64,000 bases of DNA from Acidimicrobiaceae bacterium (lineage in GTDB: Bacteria; Actinomycetota; Acidimicrobiia; Acidimicrobiales; Acidimicrobiaceae), in assembly GCA_013044385.1 (NCBI GenBank), contig JABEUN010000019.1, positions 28,371 through 92,370 of the forward strand, given 5' to 3'. The position numbers and the translations under genes are program-made. Below, in pieces: positions 16,640 to 26,420 of the stretch (its first letter is position 1; every line of letters starts with the position of its first letter). The notes under the pieces were generated by a model. It was not told where the DNA came from and searched no databases. It saw nothing but the letters and a program-made list of their open reading frames with translations.

Positions 16640-18010
16640 CTAGGTACCGGACGTCTCTTCTGGCAGTTCCCAGAAGAGGTTGGTGATATCTCCAGCACCC
16701 AGCGTTAGAACGAGGTCTCCCCTTCTGATGACCTTTGCCACTTCGTTGCCAAGATCCGAACGATACGGCACATAAAGAACCCTGTCCTGCCCAAGAATCG
16801 CTCGCGCAGATGCCGCAACGGCCGCTCCAGAAATACCCGGTATCGGCGCCTCGCCAGCCGAGTAGACATCGGTGACTATAGCAAAATCGCAACCACCTAG
16901 GCTTTCACCGAGTTCAGATGCCAACTCCTTGGTGCGCGAATATCGGTGTGGCTGGAAAATCGCCACTACTCGGCGACCGGCGCCTACCTGTCTCGCCGAT
17001 TGGAGGGTTACCCCAATCTCGCCGGGAAGGTGTGCATAATCATCATAAAATGTGGCCGAAAGCGCCTCCCCTTTCAGCTGGAACCTTCTAGCCACTCCTG
17101 TATAGCGACCCAGTGCCACAACGACTGGCGAAATGGGTACACCAAGACTCTGAGTCGCAGCAATCACGGCCGTGGCATTGAGTGCGTTGTGACGACCAGG
17201 TATGGCCAACAGCACTTTCGCTACATCATCTCCTTCAAATCTGACGGTAAACCTCGTTCCATCCTGGAGGAGTTCTAGGTCGATGATCCGATAATCGGCT
17301 CTAGTTGAGAATCCATAGCTCACACGAGGCATATCCCTGGAGACGCGCTCTGCACCTACGTCGTCTAAACAAACCACCGCCGGAAGCACACTACGTTCCA
17401 CGAAGGTCGAAAAGGCGTGCTCTAGGCCCGCAACAGAGCCATAATGATCAAGATGATCAGGTTCGACGTTGGTTAGTACAGCAAGGTACTCCGGGATTTT
17501 GAGATGTGTACCGTCACTTTCATCAGCCTCCACGACCATATAGTCCGAACCACCTGAGTGAGCGCCGGTTCCCACTTCATTCAACTCACCTCCGACCACG
17601 AAGGTCGGGTCGAGCCCAGCCCCCACGAGCGCTAGCGACATCATCGAGGTTGTAGTAGTCTTCCCGTGCGTACCGGAGATGGCAATGACCCGACGGTCAA
17701 CGCATAGTTCCCGTAAAAGCTCCGCCCGATCTATCACCTTGATGCCAGCAGTCCTCGCAGCAGAAAGTTCGCTGTTCGATTCTCGTACCGCAGTTGAGTA
17801 TGCGAGAACCTTTGCATCTCCAACGTTTTCAGGTAGGTGACCGATTGTCACGTCCACTCCGAGCGCCAACAGACGCTCTGTAGCCGCCGATCCCTTCAGG
17901 TCTGAACCTGAAACTTTATATCCACGTTGAACGAGGATCGTCGCAAGAGCGCTCATCCCAGCGCCTCCAACTCCGACTATGTGGATTCGATCCATACGAT
18001 CCAGAGTCAT
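16640..18010 (-). CDS. murC: UDP-N-acetylmuramate-L-alanine ligase
   Basis: MurC adds L-Ala to UDP-MurNAc in the cytoplasm using ATP. The N-terminal Rossmann motif GVGGAGMSALATIL (about residues 13-26) and the P-loop ISGTHGKTTTTSM are intact. Further Mur ligase blocks are EADESDGTHLKIPEYLAVLTNVEPDHLDHYGS, PGRHNALNATAVIA and DDYAHLPGEI. At 456 residues it is a normal length. The ATG at 18010 has GGGGG about 10 bp upstream. An in-frame ATG five codons later is possible. It lies between murG and murB in the dcw cluster. Confidence 0.96.
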   Translation of the reverse strand: MTLDRMDRIHIVGVGGAGMSALATILVQRGYKVSGSDLKGSAATERLLALGVDVTIGHLPENVGDAKVLAYSTAVRESNSELSAARTAGIKVIDRAELLRELCVDRRVIAISGTHGKTTTTSMMSLALVGAGLDPTFVVGGELNEVGTGAHSGGSDYMVVEADESDGTHLKIPEYLAVLTNVEPDHLDHYGSVAGLEHAFSTFVERSVLPAVVCLDDVGAERVSRDMPRVSYGFSTRADYRIIDLELLQDGTRFTVRFEGDDVAKVLLAIPGRHNALNATAVIAATQSLGVPISPVVVALGRYTGVARRFQLKGEALSATFYDDYAHLPGEIGVTLQSARQVGAGRRVVAIFQPHRYSRTKELASELGESLGGCDFAIVTDVYSAGEAPIPGISGAAVAASARAILGQDRVLYVPYRSDLGNEVAKVIRRGDLVLTLGAGDITNLFWELPEETSGT

Positions 18011-18035
18011 CAGATCGAAACCCCCTTCGCATCGG

Positions 18036-19163
18036 TCATTGCCGCTCCAGTAGGTCTAGAACGACCTTACCGAGCCTCTCAGTTGCGTCAGGAACTGCCA
18101 AGCCAGATGCAGCTTCTCCCATGCGCATACGTCGTTCCCGATCCGAACCTAGCTCGACAATCCTGTCCGCAAGAACGGCACCGGTCAGTTCTTTTTGATC
18201 TACATAAAGCGTTCCACCTACATCAGCGAGTGCCATGGCATTCAATCTCTGGTGGTCGTAGGGTGAATCAGGTATTGGTACCATAATTGACGCCTTGGAG
18301 AGCACGCACAGCTCGGCAATAGTGGACGCGCCCGCCCTTGAAACAACGATATCAGACGCTGCCATCGCCTTGAAGAGTTCTCCGTCATAGCCTACACATC
18401 GATATTTGGACCGATCAATTCCAGCACTTATGTATAGATCCTCGGTTCGTGCTAGATCCCGCTCGCCGGTGACGTGATAGATGAAGTAGCGGTCGTCCAA
18501 TCTACCGGCAGCTCCAACAATTAGCTCATTCAGTCTCAGTGCACCGAGTGATCCGCCAAATGCAAGAACACCGATCTTCCCCGGGTCGATAAAGACTTTT
18601 TCTCGAAGGCTTCGACTGCCTGATTCGGTCATACCAGCAAGCTCTACTACCTCGGGTCTGACTGGGTTACCCGTTATCACCAGCTCATCGCGAAAGTCGC
18701 CACGCTTGAATATCGGAGGTACACAGACCACTTGGGAAACCGAGGCGCACATGCGGTTGGCAAGTCCCATAACAGCATTCTGCTCGACCGTGACCACCTG
18801 GGCACCAGCGAAGCGGCCGACCACCGCCGGCATGGCTGAATAGTATCCACCAAACGATACGACCACCGATGGACGGACTTCAATTAAGGTCGGCAGGATC
18901 TTGATTGATGCCACCAGGTTTGACCAAACAGAGCGCATACCCCCAATAGCAGATCCCCTACTTAGACCTACGCCACCATACTTGATCACGCGATAGCCCG
19001 ATCTGCCCAGAACTTCTTCTTCCATACCTCTTCCAGACCCAACAAAACAGATCTGATCAGATGAGAGTCTTCCAGAGCGGACCAGGCTTTCGGCCAGCGA
19101 GAGCGCAGGAATCATATGCCCGGCAGTCCCGCCAGCAGCAATCAATAAGGTTGCACGCTTCAA
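18036..19163 (-). CDS. murG: UDP-GlcNAc:undecaprenyl-PP-MurNAc-pentapeptide GlcNAc transferase
   Basis: MurG converts lipid I to lipid II at the inner face of the membrane. The glycine-rich donor/acceptor loop AAGGTAGHMIPALSLAE opens the protein. FGGYYSAMPAVVGRFAG, GNPVRPEV, LAFGGSLGALRLNELIV and SRAGASTIAELCVLSKASIMVPIPDSPYDHQRLNAMAL are the family blocks. At 375 residues it is normal. The start is a TTG overlapping the ftsW stop (TTGA), with GGAGTG 6 bp upstream, so coupled translation with ftsW is likely. Confidence 0.95.
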   Translation of the reverse strand: MKRATLLIAAGGTAGHMIPALSLAESLVRSGRLSSDQICFVGSGRGMEEEVLGRSGYRVIKYGGVGLSRGSAIGGMRSVWSNLVASIKILPTLIEVRPSVVVSFGGYYSAMPAVVGRFAGAQVVTVEQNAVMGLANRMCASVSQVVCVPPIFKRGDFRDELVITGNPVRPEVVELAGMTESGSRSLREKVFIDPGKIGVLAFGGSLGALRLNELIVGAAGRLDDRYFIYHVTGERDLARTEDLYISAGIDRSKYRCVGYDGELFKAMAASDIVVSRAGASTIAELCVLSKASIMVPIPDSPYDHQRLNAMALADVGGTLYVDQKELTGAVLADRIVELGSDRERRMRMGEAASGLAVPDATERLGKVVLDLLERQ

Positions 19164-20503
19164 CGTTCACTCCGTGCAGTTGCTGAAGCACTGGGCCGAA
19201 CACCCTGCCTACCATGCGTTGTTCTTACCCGTCCCAACATGGACTCCATTGTGCGTTCCCTGCTGAATCTAACCGACTTCGGTGCCCCATACCCCTTGTC
19301 GGACCTGATGGCCCTGACCGCTTTAATCGTCGACCGCCGTTCCTCACCGGGCCCCTGTCCATTCAAGACGATCAGTTCGACCTTCTTGTTTCTTAATGTT
19401 GCCCGTACCAGACCCAAGGCGCTCATTATGACCAAGGTTGAAGAACCTCCTGCGGAGATCAACGGAAGGGGGACACCCGTCACAGGAAGAACCCCTTCCA
19501 CAGCACCAATATTCAGGACGGTCTGACTCGCAAGCCAACAAGCGCAAGCTGCAGCGAAAATTCCGTCGTAACTGACTGCGGCTCTTGCTGCAATTCGGAA
19601 GAGCGTGAGTACAAGCATTACGAACTGCAAAATCATGACAAGGCTTCCTAACAGTCCGAACTGCTGTCCGACAACTGCAAAGACAAAGTCGCTCTGTGCA
19701 TTCGGAAGATAACCCCAAATCGCTTGTCCGGCTCCGAGTCCCTGCCCTACCAGATGGCCCGAGGCAAAGGCGCCAAGTGCCTGTACCTCTTGATAGCTAG
19801 CCCCCGTGCGATTGACCCATGGGTGGAGAAATGAGAGCATCCGAGCTCGACGATATGGTTGGGCGAAGGCCAACACAGCACCGACGACTGCGCCAAGGAT
19901 ACCCAGCGCACCTAGCTGCCCTTTCGCTATCCCCGACGCTACGAGTACGCCAAACACGATCGATGAGAGCACAATCGCCGTGCCCATATCCGGTTCCAGA
20001 ATCACCAGGACAAACATCGCGCCCAGCATGGCAAGCACTGGAAATGTCGACTCCTTGAATCCAAAATCCCGATTCTTTGATGAGAGGATCTTGGCAACGA
20101 AAAGTGCAAGGGCTAGCTTCGCGAACTCAGATGGCTGAAACTGGAACATCCCAAAGCCGATCCAACGGGACGCACCCATCACGCTCTTTCCCACACCTGG
20201 CACAAGAACCATCAGAAGTGCAGCCACCGACGCCAACGAGATGACCACCGACAGGCCCGACAACTTAGATGGAATAACTCTGGAGCAAACCAAAAAACCT
20301 ACCCAGCCCAGCGCAACCCAGACCAACTGCCTCAAGAAGAGGGTGGTTGGCTTGCCTACAGCCAGTAACGATGTTGCATAAGTGGTCGAAAAGAGCATGA
20401 CTATACCGAACAGACTCAGAAAAGCCACCTGATAGAAAAGAGACCTGTAAAGGTCCTCACTTGAAGCATCTTTTCCCCAAAAGCGTCTTATGAATGCACT
20501 CAT
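19160..20503 (-). CDS. ftsW: SEDS peptidoglycan polymerase FtsW
   Basis: A 447-residue SEDS-family membrane protein with about ten hydrophobic segments. FtsW polymerises lipid II glycan strands at the septum with a class B penicillin-binding protein. The catalytic Asp region VILEPDMGTAIVL, QPSEFAKLALALFVAK and the late loop GVLPVTGVPLPLISAGGSS are all present. A basic C-terminal tail of about 70 residues is likely cytoplasmic. Partner ftsI is in the same cluster. It starts 2 bp after murD and overlaps murG by 4 bp. Confidence 0.95.
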   Translation of the reverse strand: MSAFIRRFWGKDASSEDLYRSLFYQVAFLSLFGIVMLFSTTYATSLLAVGKPTTLFLRQLVWVALGWVGFLVCSRVIPSKLSGLSVVISLASVAALLMVLVPGVGKSVMGASRWIGFGMFQFQPSEFAKLALALFVAKILSSKNRDFGFKESTFPVLAMLGAMFVLVILEPDMGTAIVLSSIVFGVLVASGIAKGQLGALGILGAVVGAVLAFAQPYRRARMLSFLHPWVNRTGASYQEVQALGAFASGHLVGQGLGAGQAIWGYLPNAQSDFVFAVVGQQFGLLGSLVMILQFVMLVLTLFRIAARAAVSYDGIFAAACACWLASQTVLNIGAVEGVLPVTGVPLPLISAGGSSTLVIMSALGLVRATLRNKKVELIVLNGQGPGEERRSTIKAVRAIRSDKGYGAPKSVRFSRERTMESMLGRVRTTHGRQGVRPSASATARSER

Positions 20504-20505
20504 GA

Positions 20506-21852
20506 CTAACCCCCAAGTCTTTCGATCATCTGCAGCACTTGAACCTTGAAGTCCTTGCCACGCTCTTTGTAGTTCTGATACCAGTCATACGATGTCGAAC
20601 CGGGCGAAAGGATTACCGGCACCCCGTCACCGGCCAATTGATACGCCGCTTCTACAGCTGCGCGCATATCCTTCGCCACTTGCACGCCACCTTCGGCAGC
20701 TAGTTCAGGAAACAGATCGACGAGTTCGGGCGCCGACTCACCAATCGCGACAAGCGCCTGCAAATGTGGTTCAACCTGTCGGAGGGGAGAGAGATCAAGG
20801 CCCTTGTTCCTTCCCCCCGCAATAAGCACACATCTATTCAGGCCTATAACGGCTGCTATCACCGATGCAGGAGTCGTTGCCTTTGAATCGTCTATAAAAT
20901 CCACACCGTGATATGTCGCGAACAGCTCGACGCGATGCTCAAGCCCACTGAAACTCGTAACTACTTCTGATACGGCGGAGCTTTCGGCTCCCGCGGTCAC
21001 TGCCACTGCAGAAGCTGCCAAGAGGTTCCGTATCTCATAGCTGCTCTTACGTCTTAGACGAGCCACTTGAGCGATCTCCCCAAATGGAGCCGATAGGCTC
21101 CCTTGATGAACGTGGAAGTCGCCGGAATCAAGGCCAAACGTCACGCGCCGAGCCTGCCCAGTCTCAACAGGTCCGGAAGTTTCATCTTCGGAATCGGGGA
21201 CCACCGCGTAATCATCTGCGGATTGATTGGCGAAGATCTTTAATTTCGATCTCCTATAGCTCCCAAAATCTCCGTGCCAATCCAAATGATCGGGCGTCAC
21301 GTTGAGGAGCGCAGCTATGTCCGGTCGAAAGTCTGATGAGTAGTGGAGTTGGAAGGAACTAGCCTCGGCGACCGACCATAGATTGGAAGTTCCGTCAGGG
21401 GCAAGCTCTATGAAAGGCAGTCCGTAGTTTCCGGTAGGAACCGCTGGTATTCCCGACGCTTCTAGCATCTCTGCCACGAGGAAAGTCACGGTGGTCTTAC
21501 CGTTTGTTCCGGTTATCGCTGCAACTTTCGAATCCGACATTCTCCAGCCGAACTCGAATTCACCTATCGTCTTTCCCGAGAAGTACCGAAGCGCTTGATG
21601 AGTCGGCACCACTCCGGGCGAAATGATCGTAAGAGTTGGCCAGTCCCGCCCGACTACTTCGCTCACGGTCGCCAAGTCGCCAACGGACTGGACTCCTAGA
21701 GCCAGCGCTTCACTCAAACCAAGTGCACTTAACCGATCGTCCACCACGACAACCTCGCCACCCAAAGTCGAAAGGAACCGGTGACAGGCTCTACCCGAGA
21801 CGCCATATCCGAGCAGTACCACACGGGATAGGTTCAACTGATCGCCCCTCAC
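20506..21852 (-). CDS. murD: UDP-N-acetylmuramoyl-L-alanine-D-glutamate ligase
   Basis: MurD adds D-Glu to UDP-MurNAc-L-Ala. The N-terminal LLGYGVSGRACHRFL dinucleotide-like fold, the P-loop ITGTNGKTTVTFLVAEML, NVTPDHLDWHGDFGSYRRSKLKIF, FIDDSKATTPASVIAAV and the C-terminal LSPGSTSYDWYQNYKERGKDFKVQV are diagnostic. The frame is open upstream to 21963, but a GTG at 21852 overlaps the mraY stop as GTGA and gives 448 residues, the usual length. In many bacteria murF precedes mraY-murD. Here no murF is found in the cluster. Confidence 0.95.
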   Translation of the reverse strand: MRGDQLNLSRVVLLGYGVSGRACHRFLSTLGGEVVVVDDRLSALGLSEALALGVQSVGDLATVSEVVGRDWPTLTIISPGVVPTHQALRYFSGKTIGEFEFGWRMSDSKVAAITGTNGKTTVTFLVAEMLEASGIPAVPTGNYGLPFIELAPDGTSNLWSVAEASSFQLHYSSDFRPDIAALLNVTPDHLDWHGDFGSYRRSKLKIFANQSADDYAVVPDSEDETSGPVETGQARRVTFGLDSGDFHVHQGSLSAPFGEIAQVARLRRKSSYEIRNLLAASAVAVTAGAESSAVSEVVTSFSGLEHRVELFATYHGVDFIDDSKATTPASVIAAVIGLNRCVLIAGGRNKGLDLSPLRQVEPHLQALVAIGESAPELVDLFPELAAEGGVQVAKDMRAAVEAAYQLAGDGVPVILSPGSTSYDWYQNYKERGKDFKVQVLQMIERLGG

Positions 21853-22886
21853 TTGAGCACCGTTCCGAGGGAGATGAAATCCGCGTAGAAGATTCCTACC
21901 CCGAGCGCTGTGAAGATTCCAGCCAGAATCCAAAAGCGAATAAGGACGGTAGTTTCGGGCCATCCAAGCAGTTCGAAATGGTGGTGGATTGGTGCCATTT
22001 TAAGGACGCGTCTATGGAAGACCCGAAAGCTAAATACCTGGGCAATAACTGAGATCGTCTCAATGACAAAGAGTCCGCCGAGAATCGGAAGTAGCAGATC
22101 AAGATTCATCATAAGACAAAGTGCTCCGAGGCCGGCCCCGATGGCTAACGAGCCGGTATCTCCCATGAAGATTCCAGCTGGTGGTGCGTTGTACCATAAG
22201 AACGCTGTAAGTGCTCCAGTCATTGAGGCCGCTATCAGAGCAAGATCCAAAGAGTGGCTGACTCCGTAGACGGAGGGGTGCCGGAACTGCCAATATCCCA
22301 AAAGCCCGAGTACACCAAATGCGAAGATGGAGGAACCGGTCGCTAGGCCATCCAAACCATCTGTAAGGTTTACAGCATTCGAGGAGCCCACCACCACGAG
22401 CACAGCAAATATGACCCAGCCAATTGAGCCAAGTTGGATGTGCAGGGCGCTAATCCTCACGAGAGTGATTGCCGTCGAGTGGTGGGTGAACAACCGAACG
22501 CCAACAGCGAATGCCAATGCCACGGCGAACTGTCCGGCGAGCTTCACAGACTTTGTAAGGCCAAGATTTCTACGGTTCTTGATCTTCGAATAGTCATCGA
22601 TGAATCCGACTAACCCGGTCATGACAATGACACCGAGCACCAAAAGACCCTCAACTGATACGTTGACGCCAAGGTGAGCGTGAGCGACGGCGTAGCCCAC
22701 TATGACAGCTATAACCAGTGCGATACCACCCATAGTCGGCGTGCCCGCCTTGACAATATGTCGCTTGGGGCCATCCTCCCGGATCTGCTGACCAATTCCC
22801 CTTTGGGCAAGTCGCCTGATCAGGGGCGGCGTCAGGCCACCCGCCACAACTACTGCGACAATGCTCGATAGTAGGATCGCAATCAT
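21849..22886 (-). CDS. mraY: phospho-N-acetylmuramoyl-pentapeptide transferase
   Basis: MraY is an integral membrane enzyme that transfers phospho-MurNAc-pentapeptide to undecaprenyl phosphate, forming lipid I. About ten hydrophobic segments are visible. Key blocks are KAGTPTMGGIAL, GFIDDYSKIKNRRNLGLTKSVK (catalytic Asp pair), SNAVNLTDGLDGLATG, FMGDTGSLAIGAGLGAL, and MAPIHHHFELLGWPETTVLIRFWIL. At 345 residues it is normal. The start ATG overlaps the murE stop as ATGA. Confidence 0.96.
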   Translation of the reverse strand: MIAILLSSIVAVVVAGGLTPPLIRRLAQRGIGQQIREDGPKRHIVKAGTPTMGGIALVIAVIVGYAVAHAHLGVNVSVEGLLVLGVIVMTGLVGFIDDYSKIKNRRNLGLTKSVKLAGQFAVALAFAVGVRLFTHHSTAITLVRISALHIQLGSIGWVIFAVLVVVGSSNAVNLTDGLDGLATGSSIFAFGVLGLLGYWQFRHPSVYGVSHSLDLALIAASMTGALTAFLWYNAPPAGIFMGDTGSLAIGAGLGALCLMMNLDLLLPILGGLFVIETISVIAQVFSFRVFHRRVLKMAPIHHHFELLGWPETTVLIRFWILAGIFTALGVGIFYADFISLGTVLK

Positions 22887-24304
22887 TGCTCACCTGATGC
22901 GAATCGGCTGGCAAGCACCAATCTTGCAACTTCATGATCGTCGAAATGACTATCAGAGTCACCTCTGCGCTGTGTAGTCTCATGACCTTTCCCAGCTATC
23001 AAGACAAGATCACCCGGCTGGGCTAACTCGATCGCCTCTGCGATTGCACCTCTCCTGTCTTCAATCACCTGAAATCTGCCACGGCCTTGGAAACCTCGAA
23101 CAATCTCGTCAATGATCTGAGTCGGATCCTCGCTTCTTGGATTGTCAGTGGTGACAATTGCCAGGTCTGACAACCTGGCCGCCACTGCACCCATCTCGGG
23201 CCGCTTGGCCCTATCCCTGTCCCCACCGCAACCGAAAACGAGTATCAACTGGCCCGATGCAACGGTCCGGCAGGCTACCAACGCCGCCTCGAGAGCCGCC
23301 GGTGTATGCGCATAATCGATGATCACTGAGAATGGGAGTCCCACGCCAACCGGCTCCAGCCTCCCGTTGGGGGTACCGATCATCGAAACGCTCTCTGCCA
23401 ATTCGCCTTCGTCGTATCCGAGTGCAGAAAGAGTGGTAACGGCTGCAAGGATGTTGTAGACATTGTGGAGACCGAACAGCTCGGAAATTATCCTTCTCCG
23501 CCGCCATTCAAAACTAACGCCATGCTGACCAAGCTCAAGTGAAGTGACGTCGTCAAGTCCAAAGTGGATCGAATCCGGACGCGACTCAATCAGTCTGGCA
23601 CCAAATGGGTCATCGGAATTGACGACGGCCAACTTTGACATTTCAGGACGAAATAGCAGGGTCTTTGCACGAAAGTAGTTCTCCATGTCTCCATGGAAAT
23701 CGAGGTGGTCCTGGGTGAGATTAGTAAAAATCGCTGCGTCATAATCGATCATGTCGACCCGATGCATCACAAGAGAGTGCGAAGATACCTCCATCGCCAC
23801 GGCCTGCACGCCTATTGAGACAAAGTCTCTCAGCCGCCTCTGGAGATCAGGAGACTCTGGCGTGGTCAGCCTACCCCACAGTGTGCCTAGGGCCTCGGAC
23901 TTCGTGCCAAGAATGTTTAGAAGCTTTGAGATCAAGTGGGTAACAGTCGTTTTACCGTTGGTACCAGTAACACCGATCATCGTGAGTTCAGAGGAAGGAT
24001 GTTGGTAGAGTCGATCTGCCAGCAGAGCCAGAGTCGCCCTTGGCGTTCCGTCTGTCACCTTGGCTTGCGGAAGGCTGCTTTGGCTAAACCTAGCCACAAT
24101 AGCGGCAACAGCACCGAGGCTCTGGGCCTCATCTAGGAAAAGGTGGCCATCGAAGTTCGACCCCTCGATGGCAAAGAACAGACTTCCCTGCTTTACGGCC
24201 CTATGGTCAATTGCCAAGGAGTCAACCCTGACATCTGACGGGAATCCCGGAGACCTAATAATAACCGACGGATCTAAGCCGCCCACCAGCTCATCAAACT
24301 TCAA
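22883..24304 (-). CDS. murE: UDP-MurNAc-L-Ala-D-Glu:meso-diaminopimelate ligase
   Basis: MurE adds the third stem-peptide residue. The P-loop GVTGTNGKTTVTHLISKLL, NLTQDHLDFHGDMENYFRAK, FVFGCGGDRDRAKRPEMG and LIAGKGHETTQ are present. The specificity motif reads DNPRSEDP, the DNPR form associated with meso-DAP rather than lysine. This agrees with the full set of DAP genes elsewhere in this window. The start is a TTG at 24304, 70 bp after ftsI, with a weak binding site. It is followed directly by mraY with overlapping stop/start, where murF would normally intervene. Confidence 0.95.
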   Translation of the reverse strand: MKFDELVGGLDPSVIIRSPGFPSDVRVDSLAIDHRAVKQGSLFFAIEGSNFDGHLFLDEAQSLGAVAAIVARFSQSSLPQAKVTDGTPRATLALLADRLYQHPSSELTMIGVTGTNGKTTVTHLISKLLNILGTKSEALGTLWGRLTTPESPDLQRRLRDFVSIGVQAVAMEVSSHSLVMHRVDMIDYDAAIFTNLTQDHLDFHGDMENYFRAKTLLFRPEMSKLAVVNSDDPFGARLIESRPDSIHFGLDDVTSLELGQHGVSFEWRRRRIISELFGLHNVYNILAAVTTLSALGYDEGELAESVSMIGTPNGRLEPVGVGLPFSVIIDYAHTPAALEAALVACRTVASGQLILVFGCGGDRDRAKRPEMGAVAARLSDLAIVTTDNPRSEDPTQIIDEIVRGFQGRGRFQVIEDRRGAIAEAIELAQPGDLVLIAGKGHETTQRRGDSDSHFDDHEVARLVLASRFASGEQ

Positions 24305-24374
24305 GTGTCAACCCAACCCAAATCGACAATCCACTAAATCCTTGGCGCGTTGGCTGATGGAGCCGCGGCAACGA

Positions 24375-26420
24375 CTACCTAGGTTCCCAAGCAGCCCCGA
24401 TTCGACCGCGAATCCAAGGTGATCCAACCCATGAGAGCGTAGTACTGACCTGATCTAGTTTGGACTTACCGATGGCGGGGAACCATTTGGACTGGCCGGA
24501 TATCTTCTGTTTTCCATTTGGACCATTCGGCGTGATGGGGAAAGTCCAGCTAGGCATGGTCACCACAGTCTGTCCTGCCGAGCTTGCTAGAGCAACCGAA
24601 GTCGTAACTGTAGGCGATACGAGGCTTCCGAGTGTCGACTTGGTGATCTGGCCGTCTGGAAGGACTCCATATTTGGCCAGAGCGTAGGACATTACATGGG
24701 AGAAAACCGGTGCAGCAACAACTCCTCCATAGATCTGATCTGGTTGATTTAGCATCACATACGCGGAGAGAACCGGATGTTGCGCCGGGGCAAATCCAAC
24801 GAAGGTGGCCCAGAATGCGCCAGGTTGATAGCCAGAGGCGGTCGGCCAGGGCTTCTGAGATGTACCGGTCTTGCCTGCGATCGTATATCCAGGTATCGCC
24901 GCCGAAGGTGCTGTTCCATCTGCGGTAATCGCATTCTGGAGTAGGCCGGCCATGGTCTTCGAGATTCCGACCGACACGATCCTGTGTGCAGCAGGAGTTT
25001 GAATTTTGACCACTTTTCCATCGGGTGTTGTAATCGACTTCACCAGCTTTGGTGGCTCCATAATGCCACCATTTGCTATTGCGTTGTATGCGTCGAGGAT
25101 CTGCAGAGGAGTAAGTGCTTCATCCTGCCCGATCGGTACCGAACCTATCGCGGTCCCAGACCACCTGCTAGGTGGATCGAGATACCCTTGCGATGCGCCT
25201 GGAAATGCCAGACCGGTTGGGATACCCCAGCCAAACCTGATCATTGAGGCGTTCAAGGCTGTCTTACCTAGTCTTTTAGCAATCTCTATAGTGCCGATAT
25301 TTGATGACTGACCAAGTATTTGGCCCACGCTGAGGTTCTCGACGGGGTGGGGTTCAGCATCATGGAAAAGTGACCCATCTATGAGCATGTGATCTGGAAC
25401 CGTAAGTATCGTCGTTGGTTTGACTACGCGATGCTCCAACGCTGCGGTGAAAACGGCCAGCTTTACCACAGAACCTGGTTCATAAACAGAGTTTGTGGCT
25501 AGGTTGGTCGGCGCCTCCGCTGGCAGTGATCTCTGCGCGCCCACAGGCACTGCGGAATTTGCAGATACGACCTGACCTGGCAACGGCGGAGCCGAGACGT
25601 TAGCGAGTGCGAGGATATTCCCCGTCTTCACATCCATTACTATCGCAACTCCAGAAAGTGCCTTAGTAGCTTCCACCTGAGCGGCGAGTGCCCTCTCGGT
25701 GACATACTGGAGCCCCGAGTCCACGGTCAGCTGGATGTTGTCACCATTTACCGCCGGTGTATAGCTAACAGTGCCAGCCGGAAGGGGTAGGCCGGACACG
25801 GAAACATTCTCGACCTTCGAACCATTGTGTCCTGAAAGGAGGTTATTGAACTGATATTCGAGACCAGCTATCCCTTGTCCAAAGGAGTTGGTTGTGCCGA
25901 GCACCGGGGACAGTTCAGGGCCGGCAGGATAGACGCGCTTCTGCTCGGTGATAAGCGATATCCCAGGTAGGAGGCCCGACGAAATCTGCTCACTGATCTT
26001 GCGGGCCTGACTGTCTGGGATCAAACGGGCAAGATATACAAACTGTGTCGACTGCAGCATTGCGAGACGAAGCTGTGTCTGTTGCATCATCATGTCAGTA
26101 GCCAACAGATGGGACTCAACAACTGGATCGGTGATCTGTAAGGGGTCAGCAACGACACTCTTTGCTGGAACCGAGAGTGCAAGAACTTGACCAGAAGCAT
26201 CCGTAATCTGTCCCCTGTAAGAGTTGATCGGGATTACAGCTGAGCTCTCGGTCTGGACAAATCCCCGGTAATGAGTGGCGGGTGCGAGACTAAGCGAGAC
26301 TAGCCGCAAAATCAGAATCATTGCCGAGGTTACGAAAAGCACTGACAACGCCCGAGTACGATGTCTCGGCAGTGACCAGGCCTTTTTTGCGGGTCTCCCC
26401 TGCATCGGCGGCCTAGCCAC
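24375..26420 (-). CDS. ftsI: class B penicillin-binding protein, septal transpeptidase FtsI
   Basis: A 681-residue transpeptidase that cross-links septal peptidoglycan with FtsW. A basic N-terminus and one membrane anchor (about residues 24-45, LSVLFVTSAMILILRLVSLSL) precede a dimerisation domain (INSYRGQITDASGQVLALSVPAKSV). The transpeptidase domain has SVVK with nucleophile Ser317, SSN at 372-374 and KTGTSQKP with KTG at 517-519, so the catalytic set is complete. No PASTA domains are seen. The start is a GTG overlapping the FtsL-like gene by 8 bp. An ATG five codons later is also possible. Confidence 0.95.
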   Translation of the reverse strand: MARPPMQGRPAKKAWSLPRHRTRALSVLFVTSAMILILRLVSLSLAPATHYRGFVQTESSAVIPINSYRGQITDASGQVLALSVPAKSVVADPLQITDPVVESHLLATDMMMQQTQLRLAMLQSTQFVYLARLIPDSQARKISEQISSGLLPGISLITEQKRVYPAGPELSPVLGTTNSFGQGIAGLEYQFNNLLSGHNGSKVENVSVSGLPLPAGTVSYTPAVNGDNIQLTVDSGLQYVTERALAAQVEATKALSGVAIVMDVKTGNILALANVSAPPLPGQVVSANSAVPVGAQRSLPAEAPTNLATNSVYEPGSVVKLAVFTAALEHRVVKPTTILTVPDHMLIDGSLFHDAEPHPVENLSVGQILGQSSNIGTIEIAKRLGKTALNASMIRFGWGIPTGLAFPGASQGYLDPPSRWSGTAIGSVPIGQDEALTPLQILDAYNAIANGGIMEPPKLVKSITTPDGKVVKIQTPAAHRIVSVGISKTMAGLLQNAITADGTAPSAAIPGYTIAGKTGTSQKPWPTASGYQPGAFWATFVGFAPAQHPVLSAYVMLNQPDQIYGGVVAAPVFSHVMSYALAKYGVLPDGQITKSTLGSLVSPTVTTSVALASSAGQTVVTMPSWTFPITPNGPNGKQKISGQSKWFPAIGKSKLDQVSTTLSWVGSPWIRGRIGAAWEPR

